The notes: generated by a model from the letters alone, not told the origin. Counted from the first letter of the stretch, positions 34,488-46,284 are shown. The stretch is 64,000 nucleotides of DNA from Arachnopeziza araneosa (GCA_003988855.1 QYAI01000017.1:62001-126000); one strand, 5' to 3'. Program-made: numbers and translations.

Positions 34488-37400
34488 ATGGCGGCGAATT
34501 TTCAGCAACATATGGGCGGCCCCGGACAGATGATGCAACAGAGGATACCGCAACAACGGCCGCCACAGGCAAATCAGGCGTCGCTACATGTTCAGCAAGT
34601 TATTTATAATGCGCTTAGTTCGCAAACCGGACCCCTCAGCGGGTGGCAGGCCCAAGTTCTAATCAATGAGCGGATAACCTTGATTTTCAACATGTGAGTC
34701 GTTTCTCGGCAAGAATTACACTCTTAGTTTCGATCCGCGTTGTGACTAACGTATGTTATTACCAGAATTGGAAATCTACGGCTTGCTAGCCAACACCAAC
34801 CCAACGCGCCGCCTCTGCAGAAAATGGTCGAGATTGGTATAAAGTTCGAGAAGGAAATCTTTGAGAAATGTGCCTCGAAGGTAGGTGATCACAATCAGTT
34901 CGAAAAGCCGTAGCTAACTGAGGCAGGATCAATACAAGCACGAAGTTCAAGTGAAGCTCGAACAGTTATTGGAGAGAAGAAATCAGCAGCAGGCCAGCCT
35001 CCAACAAACAATTCAGCAACAAGCCCAAGCTCAGGCGCAACAGGTACAGGCCCAGCAAATGATGATGAACCAGAATATGCCAGGCCAAGGCATGGCCATG
35101 CCACAACAGCCTGGGCAACAAAGCTTCGCTCATCTTCAGCATCCCATGCAGGCGTCACCCCTTGCTGGACAGCAATCCCAACAGAACGCCATGGGAATGC
35201 AGAATCAAGGCTTATCTCAAAACCCTGCTCAGAATCAGCAACAAGCGCAGTTTCAACTGGCTATGCAACAGCAACAACAGCAGCAGAACCAATCTCAGCA
35301 GGCGCAAAACGTTCCTGGTAGACCCGGTGGGAATCAGCCAAACCTAACACCACAAGAGAGCTCATTAGTGTCTGATCTAACTAATAGATTAATGGCTCAG
35401 ACTTCAGAAGAGGACAAGAACAATCTAAGAGCGAGGCTTCGGACACAGATGGATCCTGCTTCCATTCAAAAATGTCAAGTCCAAGGTATGGATCCGATCA
35501 TCTTATACTTTCGACAGCAAGCCGTCGGTCGACTCCGCACCGAGAGAAGCGCTCGAGCCCAGCAACAACAGCAGCTCCAGCTTGCTCAGAATCAAAACAT
35601 GCCATCAGCAACTCCAATGCAACAGCAAAGGTCTATGCAACCTAGTCCAGCTCAGGCAGCTGCAGCAACGGGTGCGGATTTTTCGTCCTTCATGGACAAC
35701 ATGGAGAATCTTGCCGCGCAGCAACAACAGCAGGGAGTCATGGCTGAACAGCAAGGGCAGATGGTAGTTCCGGCAAACAGCGGAGTACCAAGAAACCCTA
35801 CTCCTCAACCCGGGGTTATGGCTGGTCAGAGCATGAATATGAACGACCAGAGAGGCGTGGCTAATGCTAACCCAAGGGCGCAACAGCAACAAATGTTCAA
35901 TGCTCAGCAGCTACAGCAACAGCAGAGGATACAACACGTCCAAGCTCAACAACAACAGCATTCACAAGCCCAGGCTAGATTGAATGCCCAGAAGAATGCA
36001 GCGCAACTTCATGGACAACCTGGTGGTATGGGACCTGGCCCTGTTCCGCAGCAGAGCCCAGCCATGCAAACACTCAATGCGCCTATGAGAACACCATCTC
36101 AACAAAACCATCCCGAACTTCCACAAGCCAACCCAAATGCACAATTTGGGCAACCAATAGATCCACGATTTATGCAAGGAAACCAAAGGCAACCGGGGCA
36201 AACGAATGGTATGAATGCAGGCCTGAACCAGGCAATGTTTGCGAATATGGGTCAGGGCCTAGCTCCTGATAAGTTGAACGAAGTAGTCAACAAATGGAAC
36301 AACTCGACAAACCCTGGCGCAAGACCGGGCATGCAAATGCAAAACCCGCAGGCACGACCTGGCATGCAAGTTCAGCAACCTGGTCAGATGAACACCCAAA
36401 ATCAAGCAGCACAGTTCGCTATGGCGAATCCTGGGCAAAGACCACCTCCAAACATGATTGGCGTTATGAATCCGCAGCAGCAGATAATTCTACAACAGCA
36501 GATGGCAGCTTTACGGCCGGGCCAGATGCCGCAAAGAGCCATACCACAGAATGTTATCCAGATGGAGCAGCGCAATATGATGCAAATGGATGCCGCAGAT
36601 ATTCCTGTGATCTTCTTGACTCAACAAGGTATGCCTCAAGGATTTCCGCCAGAGATTAAGAAATGGGGCCAGTTGAAACAGTGGGTGGCTGCAAATCCAA
36701 ATTTGGGACCGAATGCCCTAGAGGGCGTAAAGAATTTCCAAAGACTACACTTCCAACAGCTGATGCAGCGGTCGAGACAGCAACAGGGTCAACCCGGAAT
36801 GCCTCAGAACCAACCAGGCATGCCAGGTGTTATGCAAGCAGGAGGCTCTGGTATGCCTGCGCCGGTTGCTCCAATGGGCCCTAATCCCATGATGAACCCG
36901 AATATGGGGATGCCTCAACTTCGCCAACCAACACCTCAGGAGATTCTAACTATTCGAAATCACCCAAGCGGGAAGTTGGCGAATGCGACAGACGACCAGA
37001 TTCGGTCAATTTTCATGACTAACCAGGCCAAAGCACAAGCTCAGGCACAGGCAAATGGAGGGCAGATGAATCCTCAACAACAGCAAGACCAGCAAAGGCG
37101 GGTATTAGCTTTGCAGCAAATGAAGCAGATACAGCAACAGCAGCAGCAGCAGCAGCAGAATAACGGTCAACCTCAACCTGGCCAGGCTCCACAACCGAAT
37201 ATGACTGCTGTTCAAAATCAAACCAAGCCCATCCAAACGCCTCAATCGAAGCCTGCTCCAGCACCCAAGGCCGCTGCAACAAACACCACTCCGAATCAAC
37301 CTGCGCGACCACAACCTAATTCTCGGAATGCAACTCAGAACGCCTCACCTGCTCCGCCGGTGAAGAGCTTAAAACGCTCGAACAGTGATGATGTTGTGGA

Positions 37401-39250
37401 AGTTCCAAATCCAAATGCGCAGCCTCAATCAGCCCCTCAGCTGATCCAGAATTCAAACAATGCACAACCTCGACCTAAGTTTACGCCAGCGCAACTTGCT
37501 CAAATGAATCCTGAGATGAGAAAGAGGTATGAGGCCATGATGAGAATGAACCCAGTTGGTCAAGTCGCCAATGGACAGAACACAATTCCTCCTGTGGAGC
37601 AAAACAAATTAAGGGAGATCTCAAAACAGGAGGAACAGGAGGGTCAACATAACCTACCGGACATTCATATGGATCCAGAGACGAAGCAGAAGATGAGGAA
37701 GATGCTTGAATCTATCGTCAGTCCTCTACAGAATGTCTCGCGGGTTGTGTCCAAGTGGTTCCAGTTGACGCTTGATGAGGAACAGGCAAGGAAGTTCTTT
37801 CGTGCAGTAAGTGAATTTCCACTTTAAACTAGGCATTGTTAACAAGTTTTAGCGTTACCGTCTAGCCAAACAATTCCAAGATAATCAGATGACACGACCA
37901 AAGGAGAACTTCTCCATCTTTCCTCAGGAGGTGGAACAAGCACGAGCATTGCTTGGAAATATGGTGAAGGATCTTACTGCCAAATACCCAGATCTGAAGA
38001 AGCCGAATGCGACAAAGGCCCAGGCACTACCTCAGTCACAACCATTACAGACTGGGCAGCCACAAACACCATTGAATGCTGCAAATCTACAACAGCAGCA
38101 GCAGCAACTCAACAAATTGGCTCATCAAAGATCCAACAGTCGTAGCTCCCACACCCCAGCTGCCCCCACATCCACCCAACCTCCATTTCAGCTTGGTGCG
38201 ACATCTCCTCACGGAGCTCCTGTTTATGCGCCGAAGAATAGTCTTGACGTGGACAAATTGCATATCCCAGCCCGGAAGAAGCAAAAGCAATCAGCTGCGC
38301 CCGGTCAAGGAACTCCTGGATCAATATCATCGCCTCAAGTTGCCAAAGCCGCTTCTCCTGAGATGAAGCGACAACAGCAGCCAGACACAAAACCACAACA
38401 AAGACCAGCCTTGTGTTGTAAGGAGCCGGACTGTGAACGCCATCAAATCGGTTTTGACAATGAGGAGGATCTCAAGAAGCACACTCAGGAGGAACATATT
38501 GGTCCGCTGGAGAACCCAGACAAGTTTGTCCAAGATAATCTGGCTGCTCTATTAGGATTAGATGCTCAAGGTCAACCAAAGAAATCTGTAGCCACTTCAA
38601 TTCCAGAACCAGCACCAAAGATGACGACCACCAATTCGAGACAGGGACAGACGCCTACGATCAAAGCCGGGACACCTTCAGCTGCTACACCTATGATGCG
38701 CCAAGCTTCGATGAATCGACAAGCAAGCGCAACTGGAGCCAAACCCAATGCCCCTTCAAAGGGAACTCCGGCAAAAGAGGCACCAACGAAGGTACCAGAA
38801 AAGGACATCAAACAGAGAGAGAATCAAACTCCTGCGCCAGAGTTCGATTCTTGGGCTGATGCGATGATTGATCCTACTGAGCTGTTTGGAGTATTCCAGC
38901 AGTTTGAAACTGGAGCTGGTGGGGCGATATCAGATATGAATGTCTTCCGAGGTATTACTCCAAATGATACCCCGGAATCGAGCAAGGACGGGGTTTCCGA
39001 ACCAAACAGCGACATATCGGATGGTGTAGGACTTGATATCAGTCTCGATCTTATGGACAGCAGCTGGCAACCCTTTGGGCCAAGCGATACTGAGGGATTA
39101 GGAGATTTAAACTTCGCCATTGCGAGCGACGAGGATCTTATGATATTTGATGAGGAACCTCTCGGTTATTCAACGTTCGATGATATGGATACATCGATGT
39201 TTGAGAAACCATTTTCATTTGACACTGCATTATTTTCATTGGACGTTTGA
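34488..39250 (+). CDS. MED15: Mediator subunit Med15 (Gal11-like), glutamine-rich
   Basis: Four exons (34488-34693, 34766-34880, 34927-37806, 37853-39250) encode about 1532 residues. Residues about 38-117 form a KIX-like domain: GWQAQVLINERITLIFNMI, then a helix ending in KCASKDQYKHEVQVKLEQL. Most of the protein is glutamine, asparagine, proline and methionine-rich, with pure polyQ around residue 850. This is the layout of fungal Med15, the tail-module subunit of Mediator that binds activation domains and passes signals to RNA polymerase II. Short ordered segments recur between the Q-rich parts, such as SLVSDLTNRLMAQTSEEDK. Near the C-terminus a zinc-finger-like motif, CKEPDCERHQIGFDNEEDL followed by KKHTQEEH, fits C-x4-C-x15-H-x4-H. 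The start has a good context; upstream in-frame codons up to 34347 lack an ATG in the required context. Confidence 0.85.
37131..37158 (+). repeat. CAG/CAA repeat coding for polyglutamine
   Basis: Nine or more consecutive CAG/CAA codons lie inside the Med15 gene, the longest pure glutamine tract in the protein and a likely site of length variation. Confidence 0.85.
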
Positions 39251-39989
39251 GGGCTTTTTTTCTGCGATTCCTCATAGATTTTAAATATTTGGGACTGGAG
39301 GCGTTTGTCACATGCCAAACCATGAGGTGGAAAAGGACGGGGGGAGATATACCATCAAAAGCATGGCGTTTAGGATTTATGCGGGGACAGGATAATCATG
39401 TGTCTATGTATTCTGAAGAGGATCTTCCTCAGCGGCGTCGTTGCAACTCATAGCGAGGATAATTACGCTGTGTATTTTGGGGACAGAAGGAATGTATAGC
39501 TAGCTAAATAAAGATGCATATTTTGCCGTTCAACTAGAGGGTTTTGATTTGGTCTTCGCAAGATATTTGTGGGCTATGCAGAAGTAAATGTGTCGGGATC
39601 CACGATCAAAGGATTGCCACTACGAGACAAGAGTGCTGAGGCTTAACACGACGCTGCAGGCGGGCGGGCGGGCGTACCTGCAGAGGGCACGGACCACGCG
39701 GCTTGCCCTCTCCACGCGATTGTCTTGGAGCTTCAAGCTCCCATGGCGCGACTTGTAGAACCAAACACATTGGTTGGTCGCCAAAGACTATTTGCGACGC
39801 TTCTTACTCAGACTGCCAAAGATCGAGAATAAGAAGGCTGCAGTAAGAGAATACCATTCCACGCTCTAAAGAAAGTAATAGTGGCTCACGCGTACCTGCA
39901 GCTCAGTCTCCGAGTTGCCGTCTACGAGCGCACCTTCACATCACACGAAGAAAAAAAAAAGGACTGTGATTTGATTCCCGCCTGCTACG
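39251..39989. other. Intergenic region with a GC-rich inverted repeat
   Basis: This 0.74 kb gap separates Med15 from the Whi5-like gene on the same strand. At 39654-39683 the arms CTGCAGG and CCTGCAG flank a run of CGGG units. A pure A-run at about 39950-39960 lies just before the next start codon. No gene was seen. Confidence 0.55.
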
Positions 39990-41530
39990 ATGATGACTTC
40001 TCCGTCCAAGGGCGCTCCTCTCGCCTCACTCCCGAACAAGAAGAATCTTCCATTAAAGTTTACCTTCAGCACGAAAACCCGCAGCAAGGAAGAAGTGGTT
40101 AAGTCCCAGGATGATACCCGCATGGTTAAAGATTACCATAAGCGGGTCTTGGACGAGGGTCATGATCTAGAAGGTGAGGAGGATGAGGCCCCGAAGAAGA
40201 GAATGAGAGTTTCCATCGGTCCTAGAGATGGAAATATGAACGTTTGTGCGAGCCATTCCGACTCTTCGCTTGTTCAACGATTTACCGAGCGTCAGCAGCA
40301 CGGTTTCTTGAGTGGAAAGTCGCCTCAGCTTCGTCCAGTCTCTTCTGGTTCCGTGAGTCCTCTCTCCTTTTCAGCCGAGTGTTATGGATAGCTAATGAGC
40401 AATACTTCGTAGAATCACAGCCTGCCACCCGAGCCGCTGGATTCATATTCTTCCTCGAATTCTCACTCACGCACAGTGTCAACCTCGTCGTACATTTCTT
40501 CCAGATCTGTATGCTCTATTTGCCCTGTCTCAGACTTGTAGAGAGCTAATTGGCAAACAGAATCAGAGTCAACAGGATCAGAATCAACAGGATCAGAGCC
40601 AACAGGTTCAATCGCTTCATCCACCCTCTTCATCAGGGCTCCATTCACGCAGTGCTTCGAATTCATCCCAGGTCTCTTCTGCAAGTCAATTTAGTTCTCT
40701 GGGCTTGCATTTTATCTCCAATGCTGGTGATAGCTCCGAGGGTATGGAATTGTATGCTTCGCAGACCATGTTGTGGACTGAGGGTAGTGAATTTGATGTG
40801 TCCCAAAACACAGTTTGGACCGAGGGCAGTGAATTCGATGCCTCGCAGAGCACTGTTATTACTGAACCTAGGGAGGGGTTTGATTTCCCTGTAGTAGCCG
40901 CTACCACAGGCACAACTCGTATCCTATCCCGCACCGAGGCGGAGAAGCGGCAGAAGATTCACGAGGTGCGTCTGCTTCTCCGTTTTCAAAACCTCGCTAA
41001 TGATTTTACAGCTCACTTATAAATTGAGGGTCAAGCTTGCCTACGCAAAATACAAAGTCGACACCAATCAAATCGATGTACCATTCCAGGAGCTAGAACT
41101 TCGCCATGTCCCGTCGCCAAAAAGAGGAAAAATCTCAATCAAGCCCAGAGAGATCACTGATTTTGCCATTGCCAAATGGCAAAAGGACAGAATTATGCTC
41201 GAGACTAGGGAATTAGCCAATACTCGACTCCCCATTACACCCGACGGTCTACAAGCTAAGCTATGCGACTTTGGATTCAATACCTTGACTCCCGAGAAGG
41301 CCAAGCCATCACCTCCCACCTCCGCAAAACCTCCAATGTCTCCCACATCCCGCCTCCGCGATCTAGGGTTCGATACAGACTCTTCATCCGATGAATCAGA
41401 CGATGAATTACCACCTAGAAAAGCCGCACCATACAACTACTGGACTAGCCGCACCAACCTACACCCTTCGCTACTTCTTGATCCGGATGTCGATGCATGT
41501 GATGGACTTTTGAGCTTGAGTCGGGGATGA
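39990..41530 (+). CDS. Whi5/Nrm1-like G1/S transcription repressor candidate
   Basis: Four exons (39990-40352, 40413-40508, 40561-40965, 41012-41530), all joined in phase 0, give about 460 residues. Most of the protein is Ser/Gln/Thr-rich and predicted disordered. The one ordered block spans the last splice: AEKRQKIHELTYKLRVKLAY, then AKYKVDTNQ. This resembles the short conserved motif of the Whi5/Nrm1 family, which binds SBF/MBF-type transcription complexes and holds back G1/S genes until phosphorylated. Basic segments (KKRMRV near residue 66) could be a nuclear localisation signal, and several S/T-P sites near the C-terminus fit CDK control. A duplicated peptide, WTEGSEFDVSQ and WTEGSEFDASQ, sits in the third exon. 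Two ATGs in tandem open the frame. The family call is plausible rather than certain. Confidence 0.72.
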
Positions 41531-42123
41531 GACTGACTTAATCGATGTATTTTATTGTTGGGCTGGTGTTTGGAGTTCCAACTGGCTTTTCCTTACTGGC
41601 GCAGAGGGATGGATGATACCCACTTGATGATGATGATTGCGGAAATGCCTCGACTTGTATGTAATGGATTAATACTTGTGTTACGTAGTGGACTGTTCAT
41701 ATCCAGAATGGACTTCCTAAGATGATTTTTGTGGATTCTGTGATTCGTACTTGTGTGAGATGATTACACTTCAAAGGTGAATGATATGAGACAATTGGAT
41801 CGGTTGGAAATTAAGCTGGGATTTCAGCTTGGCTTTTAATGGACTTAGTATAGTAACTCGACCATTCCCACTTGCAAGATTTCAAACAGCTCTTGAGGTA
41901 TTCAGAGTCGTTCTCCAAGAGCTGAGAGACTTACGGTCAGAAAGGTTTAAACTTCATGATAAGACAGATGCATGTCTGGGAGGGAATTTTGCAATTTACT
42001 TCCCCGTCTCCATCTCTGTAGATTATTTGTGCAGGCTGCAAGTATTCATCTCGTACATAATTCATTATCTCACATTGCAGCCACTCTGGGTATCAAAATC
42101 AACACAAACCTAACTAGAGCCAT
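41531..42123. other. Convergent 3' intergenic region
   Basis: This gap of about 0.6 kb lies between the ends of two convergent genes. It is AT-rich, with no gene seen; it should contain both polyadenylation regions. Confidence 0.5.
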
Positions 42124-43800
42124 TCAGCCCTTACCACCAATCAACCTCCTCATCTCACTAGATTCTCTGAGCCATTCATCCTGATCTCTCTCTTCATCCT
42201 CCTCAGCACCAATCCAGAAACGACCACCTTCTAAAGCTCGCTGCTGTAATTCCCAATCGATATCTTCTTGTTCACCAATCATTTCGGGTTCATAGGTTAA
42301 GGCTTGCAGAGCGGGGTCGATAAGGGGGTCTAAAGTAGGCCGGCCGACCATACTCCGAAGATGTGGAGGAGGATTGTGAACCGCACTTTGGAGATGTACT
42401 TGTAAATCGTAATCTCGAATGAACATGTGTGTGCATCCAAGCATTGGACAAGATATATTCCTCATTGGATCAGCGGATTGGGATACTCCTAACAGATGAT
42501 CGATTGCAGATGCTTTGGGGACACGTTTCTTGGAGTGTCTCTTTGACAATTGTTCTCCATTCTCGTTGTCAAAGTTAAAAGATGATGCCGGTACTTTATT
42601 CCGATTGTTGATAGTGGGAAGATTGAGATGCGCAGTGCGGATGTGGTCAATCAAGCTCTGCTTAGAAACAAGCTCACCCCCACAACCAAGCTCGTTGTTA
42701 AATCCTGGAACGTCTGGATGGTCAATGATGCCAAAAGTCCCGCAGATAAATCGCTCGCCCATATGTGCAGTTCGAATGTGAGTCTGAAGATTGTTGGCTT
42801 TGGTGAATGCCTTGTCACAACCTAGGTATGTACAATTGTGGGTTTTTCGCTCCTCCAGGCTTTTACCAGAGTGCCGAGTATCAATGTGTTGAAGGAGGTC
42901 TTGCTGAGATGAGCATTTTAGGTCACAGAAGATACAATTGGCATGCTCTTTGCGAATATGAGCATCAAGTTTGGCTTCTGATGAAAAGCTGGGATTTATG
43001 GGGGTACCATCTGCGGAAAGCACATCTGGGATGGTACATTCGGTGCAGAAGAAACGAGGTCGAGAGGCTCCATGGATGCGGTCTATGTGTTGACGTAGAC
43101 CGGTTGCACCATCAAAGCCAGCATTGCATCGTACATTGGTGGTGGGGTCGATGTATGTACATGAGAAAGGCGTTAGGTTCAAATGGTCCGACTGGACATG
43201 GCGTTGAAGGGTTTGATGCTTGCGGAAAGTCTGATTACATGGTGGAAAATCCGTACAACGGAATCTATCTCGACCTTTGTGAGCTTCCTTATGCCGTTTG
43301 AGGCGGGTTGAAGTCATGAAACTCTTGTCACAGCCTTCAATATCACAGCGATATTCTCGTTCCTTGGTGTGGGAGCCCTTAATATGGTGCTGGAGGTGTT
43401 TATCTTGGAGATACGCTTTGTCACAGTCATCATATGGACAGATAAACGGCCTCTCATTCGTATGGGATCTTAAATGAGCCGTCAATCTCGCGGGTCGGTT
43501 AAAAGTTTTCGGACATCCATCGTAGGTGCATTTAATAGTCTTCAATTCGGACGGGAACTTTTTGCGTGCGGGAGAGAATGGAGTAGTGGGTGTATCTGCG
43601 GTCTTTTCATCTTCCGAAGACTCATATAGTTCTCTTTGGTACTCGTCCTCCTCATCTTCCTCATCCTCATCCTCTTCGTTTTGTGCGAATCCGCTGGTGG
43701 ACGGCTTTATTTGAGGATTGATGATAGGATCAATTCGAAGTCTCTTCGTAGATTCCTCTAGTAAAGCTGTTGCCTTCCTCTTTCTGGTCTTGGAAGGCAT
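42124..43800 (-). CDS. Transcription factor IIIA (C2H2 zinc-finger protein)
   Basis: A single exon codes for 558 residues. After a basic nuclear start (PSKTRKRKATALL) and an acidic run, C2H2 fingers begin at about residue 89. I count ten: CTYDGCPKTF, CPYDDCDKAY, CDIEGCDKSF, CTDFPPCNQTF, a variant with a long C-C gap (CTYIDPTTNVRC), CTEC with a long loop, CIFCDLKC, CTYLGCDKAF, a ninth with a wide C-C gap ending ELGCGGEL, and CPMLGCTHMF far downstream after a linker of about 60 residues. The fingers are in TFIIIA order, and the long linker before the last finger recalls yeast TFIIIA. TFIIIA binds the internal control region of 5S rRNA genes and recruits TFIIIC for RNA polymerase III, and also binds 5S rRNA. 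It is divergent from RPB6. Confidence 0.88.
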   Translation of the reverse strand: MPSKTRKRKATALLEESTKRLRIDPIINPQIKPSTSGFAQNEEDEDEEDEEDEYQRELYESSEDEKTADTPTTPFSPARKKFPSELKTIKCTYDGCPKTFNRPARLTAHLRSHTNERPFICPYDDCDKAYLQDKHLQHHIKGSHTKEREYRCDIEGCDKSFMTSTRLKRHKEAHKGRDRFRCTDFPPCNQTFRKHQTLQRHVQSDHLNLTPFSCTYIDPTTNVRCNAGFDGATGLRQHIDRIHGASRPRFFCTECTIPDVLSADGTPINPSFSSEAKLDAHIRKEHANCIFCDLKCSSQQDLLQHIDTRHSGKSLEERKTHNCTYLGCDKAFTKANNLQTHIRTAHMGERFICGTFGIIDHPDVPGFNNELGCGGELVSKQSLIDHIRTAHLNLPTINNRNKVPASSFNFDNENGEQLSKRHSKKRVPKASAIDHLLGVSQSADPMRNISCPMLGCTHMFIRDYDLQVHLQSAVHNPPPHLRSMVGRPTLDPLIDPALQALTYEPEMIGEQEDIDWELQQRALEGGRFWIGAEEDEERDQDEWLRESSEMRRLIGGKG

Positions 43801-44053
43801 TGCGAAGTAGAATTTGGATCGCTGCCATCTGCTTGAATTTGTACGGAAAAAAAATGTGTGAGAAGTTTGAACATTCAGTGTGGCGGTGCGCGCTAGCGAC
43901 CGCGCTAAACCTTAATTTTGAAGGCTCTTGGAGCTTTCAAGGCGCAAAAGTCGGCGGTGCTTCCAACGTCAACAAAGCACATTTCGCGATCTCTTCCGCA
44001 ATCTCCACGAGCTGTCAATATAATCAATAGTATCTTGCAGCTTCTTAGACACA
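43801..44053. promoter_or_regulatory. Bidirectional promoter between TFIIIA and RPB6
   Basis: Only 253 bases lie between the two start codons, so both promoters must overlap. The centre is GC-rich (GCGCGCTAGCGACCGCGC near 43888-43908), with AT-rich flanks. Shared expression of a Pol III factor and a subunit common to all three polymerases is inferred. Confidence 0.7.
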
Positions 44054-44728
44054 ATGTCAGACGGTGAAGATGGTGGCCACGATGGCGGGTAGGTTGCGAC
44101 TTTGTAAAAATTTCCCAAAACAAGAAACTGATCCAATGTTCCTCAGATTTTCTCCAGCCTACGATGATGAGCCCGAATACGACCCAGATGAGCCCGTAGA
44201 GCCCGAGCCATTTGATCCAGATGTCGAGACCAATGGCCAAGTTGACGATATTGCTGTTGGTCAAAACCCAGATCAGCTTTTAATGACTGGTGACCGTGGA
44301 GTTGTTGTTTCGGGTGACCCAGCTGCTGCTGCAAATAGAAAGACTGGTGATAAAGCGCCAAAGGATAAGAAGATTCCGAATGACCAGCGGACAACTACGC
44401 CGTACATGACCAAGTACGAAAAAGCTAGAATTCTTGGTACAAGAGCACTTCAGATTAGGTCAGTCACTACGCATGGATATCGAAGAGCTCTTTGTAGCAG
44501 GGGCTGATTATAGAATCACAGTTTGAATGCGCCTGTGCTGGTTGATTTAGAGGGAGAAACCGATCCATTACAGATTGCTATCAAGGAGTTGCGGGAGAAG
44601 AAGATACCCCTGATTGTACGAAGATATATGCCAGACGGCTGGTAAGTTCGATAAATTTAGAATATGCCACATTAAACTGACAACTTCAAAGGTATGAGGA
44701 TTGGACTTGCGAAGAGCTCCTTCAATAA
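44054..44728 (+). CDS. RPB6: RNA polymerases I, II and III shared subunit RPB6 (ABC23)
   Basis: Four exons (44054-44088, 44147-44458, 44522-44641, 44692-44728) encode 167 residues. The N-terminus is acidic (YDDEPEYDPDEPVEPEPFDPD), as in RPB6. The conserved C-terminal domain reads TTPYMTKYEKARILGTRALQ, then NAPVLVDLEGETDPL, IAIKELREKKIPLIVRRYMP and ends DGWYEDWTCEELLQ, which is diagnostic. RPB6 is needed for assembly and clamp stability of all three nuclear RNA polymerases. The first exon has only 35 bases and the last 37; both are required to give the normal ends. The small exon pattern is common in fungal ribosomal and polymerase subunit genes. Confidence 0.96.
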
Positions 44729-45082
44729 GTAGACATGATACAGGCAATTCTGCATAGCAATGGTGCTGCATGGCGTAAAAATGGCGTTTGGTAGGAGACT
44801 TGAGATGCTGTTAATCACGAGCATAATTGAATACCTTGAAACTTCACTTTGCTGGCTTAGTGCAACGGTTTTTGATATCAAGACAGAAACCCGAAAGCCG
44901 CAATATCTCCGACACTCATTGGGATCTAGTGCCGAACATGGCTGGAAAACCCCCAAGCTATCGCGGGGTTGATGAGGGGCGGCCTCGACCTTAAAACATC
45001 ACGCAGAAGTCGAAAATAAACAACATAAACCATCCTTCATCTTCTTCCCTTGATTCAATTGATCATCTTCATCATCATCAAG
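44729..45082. other. Short intergenic region, no gene seen
   Basis: This 354-base gap lies between RPB6 and the S-formylglutathione hydrolase gene on the same strand. The last part, with CATCTTC and ATCATC repeats up to 45082, looks like a pyrimidine-rich 5' leader. Confidence 0.5.
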
Positions 45083-46045
45083 ATGACTTTTAAGACTACA
45101 GCTACCATCGCCTCTTTCGGCGGCAAATTCCTAAAACTAACTCACAATGCCAGCAGCACAGGTTGCGAAATGGCTTTGAATCTATTCCTCCCAAAAAGCG
45201 CCGAATCTTCTGTCCATAAAATCCCCGTACTCATCTATCTCTCTGGTCTCACTTGTACTGGAGACAACTGCTCTGAAAAGGGCTTTCTTCAAGCCACCGC
45301 CAGTGCCAAAGGAATAGCAATCGTCTACCCAGACACCTCACCACGTACTCCTTCTTTCCTTTTCCACACCCACTTCTTCCATGCATACTAACAATTCCTC
45401 AGGAGGTCTCAAGATCGCTGGCGAGGATGACAGCTATGACTTTGGCTCCGGAGCCGGATTCTACATCAACGCGACGCAAGAGCCATGGTCCAAAAACTAC
45501 CACATGGAGACCTACGTCACGTCGGAGCTCCCCAAAGCGCTGTCCAGTTCCTTTCCTTTCTTGGACTTCTCACGGGTATCAATCACGGGCCACTCGATGG
45601 GTGGACATGGGGCTCTCACCCTCTATCTCAAGAACCCTGGGCTGTATAAGAGCGTCTCGGCATTCGCGCCAATCGCAAATCCGAGCAAGTGTCCCTGGGG
45701 TGAGAAGGCGCTCAAGGGGTATCTAGGAGAGGATAGGCAGGAGTGGAAGAAACATGATGCTACAGAGTTGGTGAAGGGGTGGGAAGGGAAACTGGATGTT
45801 CTGATTGATGTTGGCACTGGAGACAATTTTTATAAGCAGGGCCAGTTGCTTCCGGAGAATTTTGTGGAAGCAGCGAAGAGTGTTGGGAAGGAGGGGGGGC
45901 TGGTGGTGAGATATCAGGAGGTAAGTTTCTAAAAAGGGTTAAAGGAGATGTGCTCACTGAGAAGGGTTATGATCATTCGTACTACTTCATCTCGAGTTTT
46001 GCGGCAGATCACGTCAATCATGCTGCGAAGTATCTGTTTGCGTAA
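45083..46045 (+). CDS. S-formylglutathione hydrolase (esterase D family)
   Basis: Three exons (45083-45344, 45403-45920, 45965-46045) give 286 residues, the normal length. VLIYLSGLTCTGDN forms the oxyanion region, ITGHSMGGHGALTLYL carries the nucleophile serine, VLIDVGTGDNFY the acid, and GYDHSYYFISSF the catalytic histidine; the last lies only in the third exon, so the splice is needed. The enzyme hydrolyses S-formylglutathione to formate and glutathione, the second step of formaldehyde detoxification after the glutathione-dependent dehydrogenase, in the cytosol. The start is the ATG that gives MTFKTTATIASFGGK, matching the family start. It converges with the Afi1-like gene. Confidence 0.95.
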
Positions 46046-46284
46046 TAAGTTTGCATTCTTGCTCTTCCATATCGAAGCTTATAATTGTAGAAGCGAGACC
46101 TCCTCGAAACAAAAGCTATAGATATGTGCTGGTAACGAAGATTTCTGAGACTTTTCTTCGTCAGAACACTTCTAATAATGTGACAATAACGATGCAAAGT
46201 ATGTGGGTATCTCTAGCCTTGTTGCACAGCAACTTCAACAGTCATAGCCTCGTGATTCGTAACATGGTAAGAAATTTGAACTTT

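Noticed and set aside
37019..37314. Leucine/alanine-rich minus-strand frames across the polyQ part of Med15
   Set aside because: Mirror image of CAG/CAA repeats.
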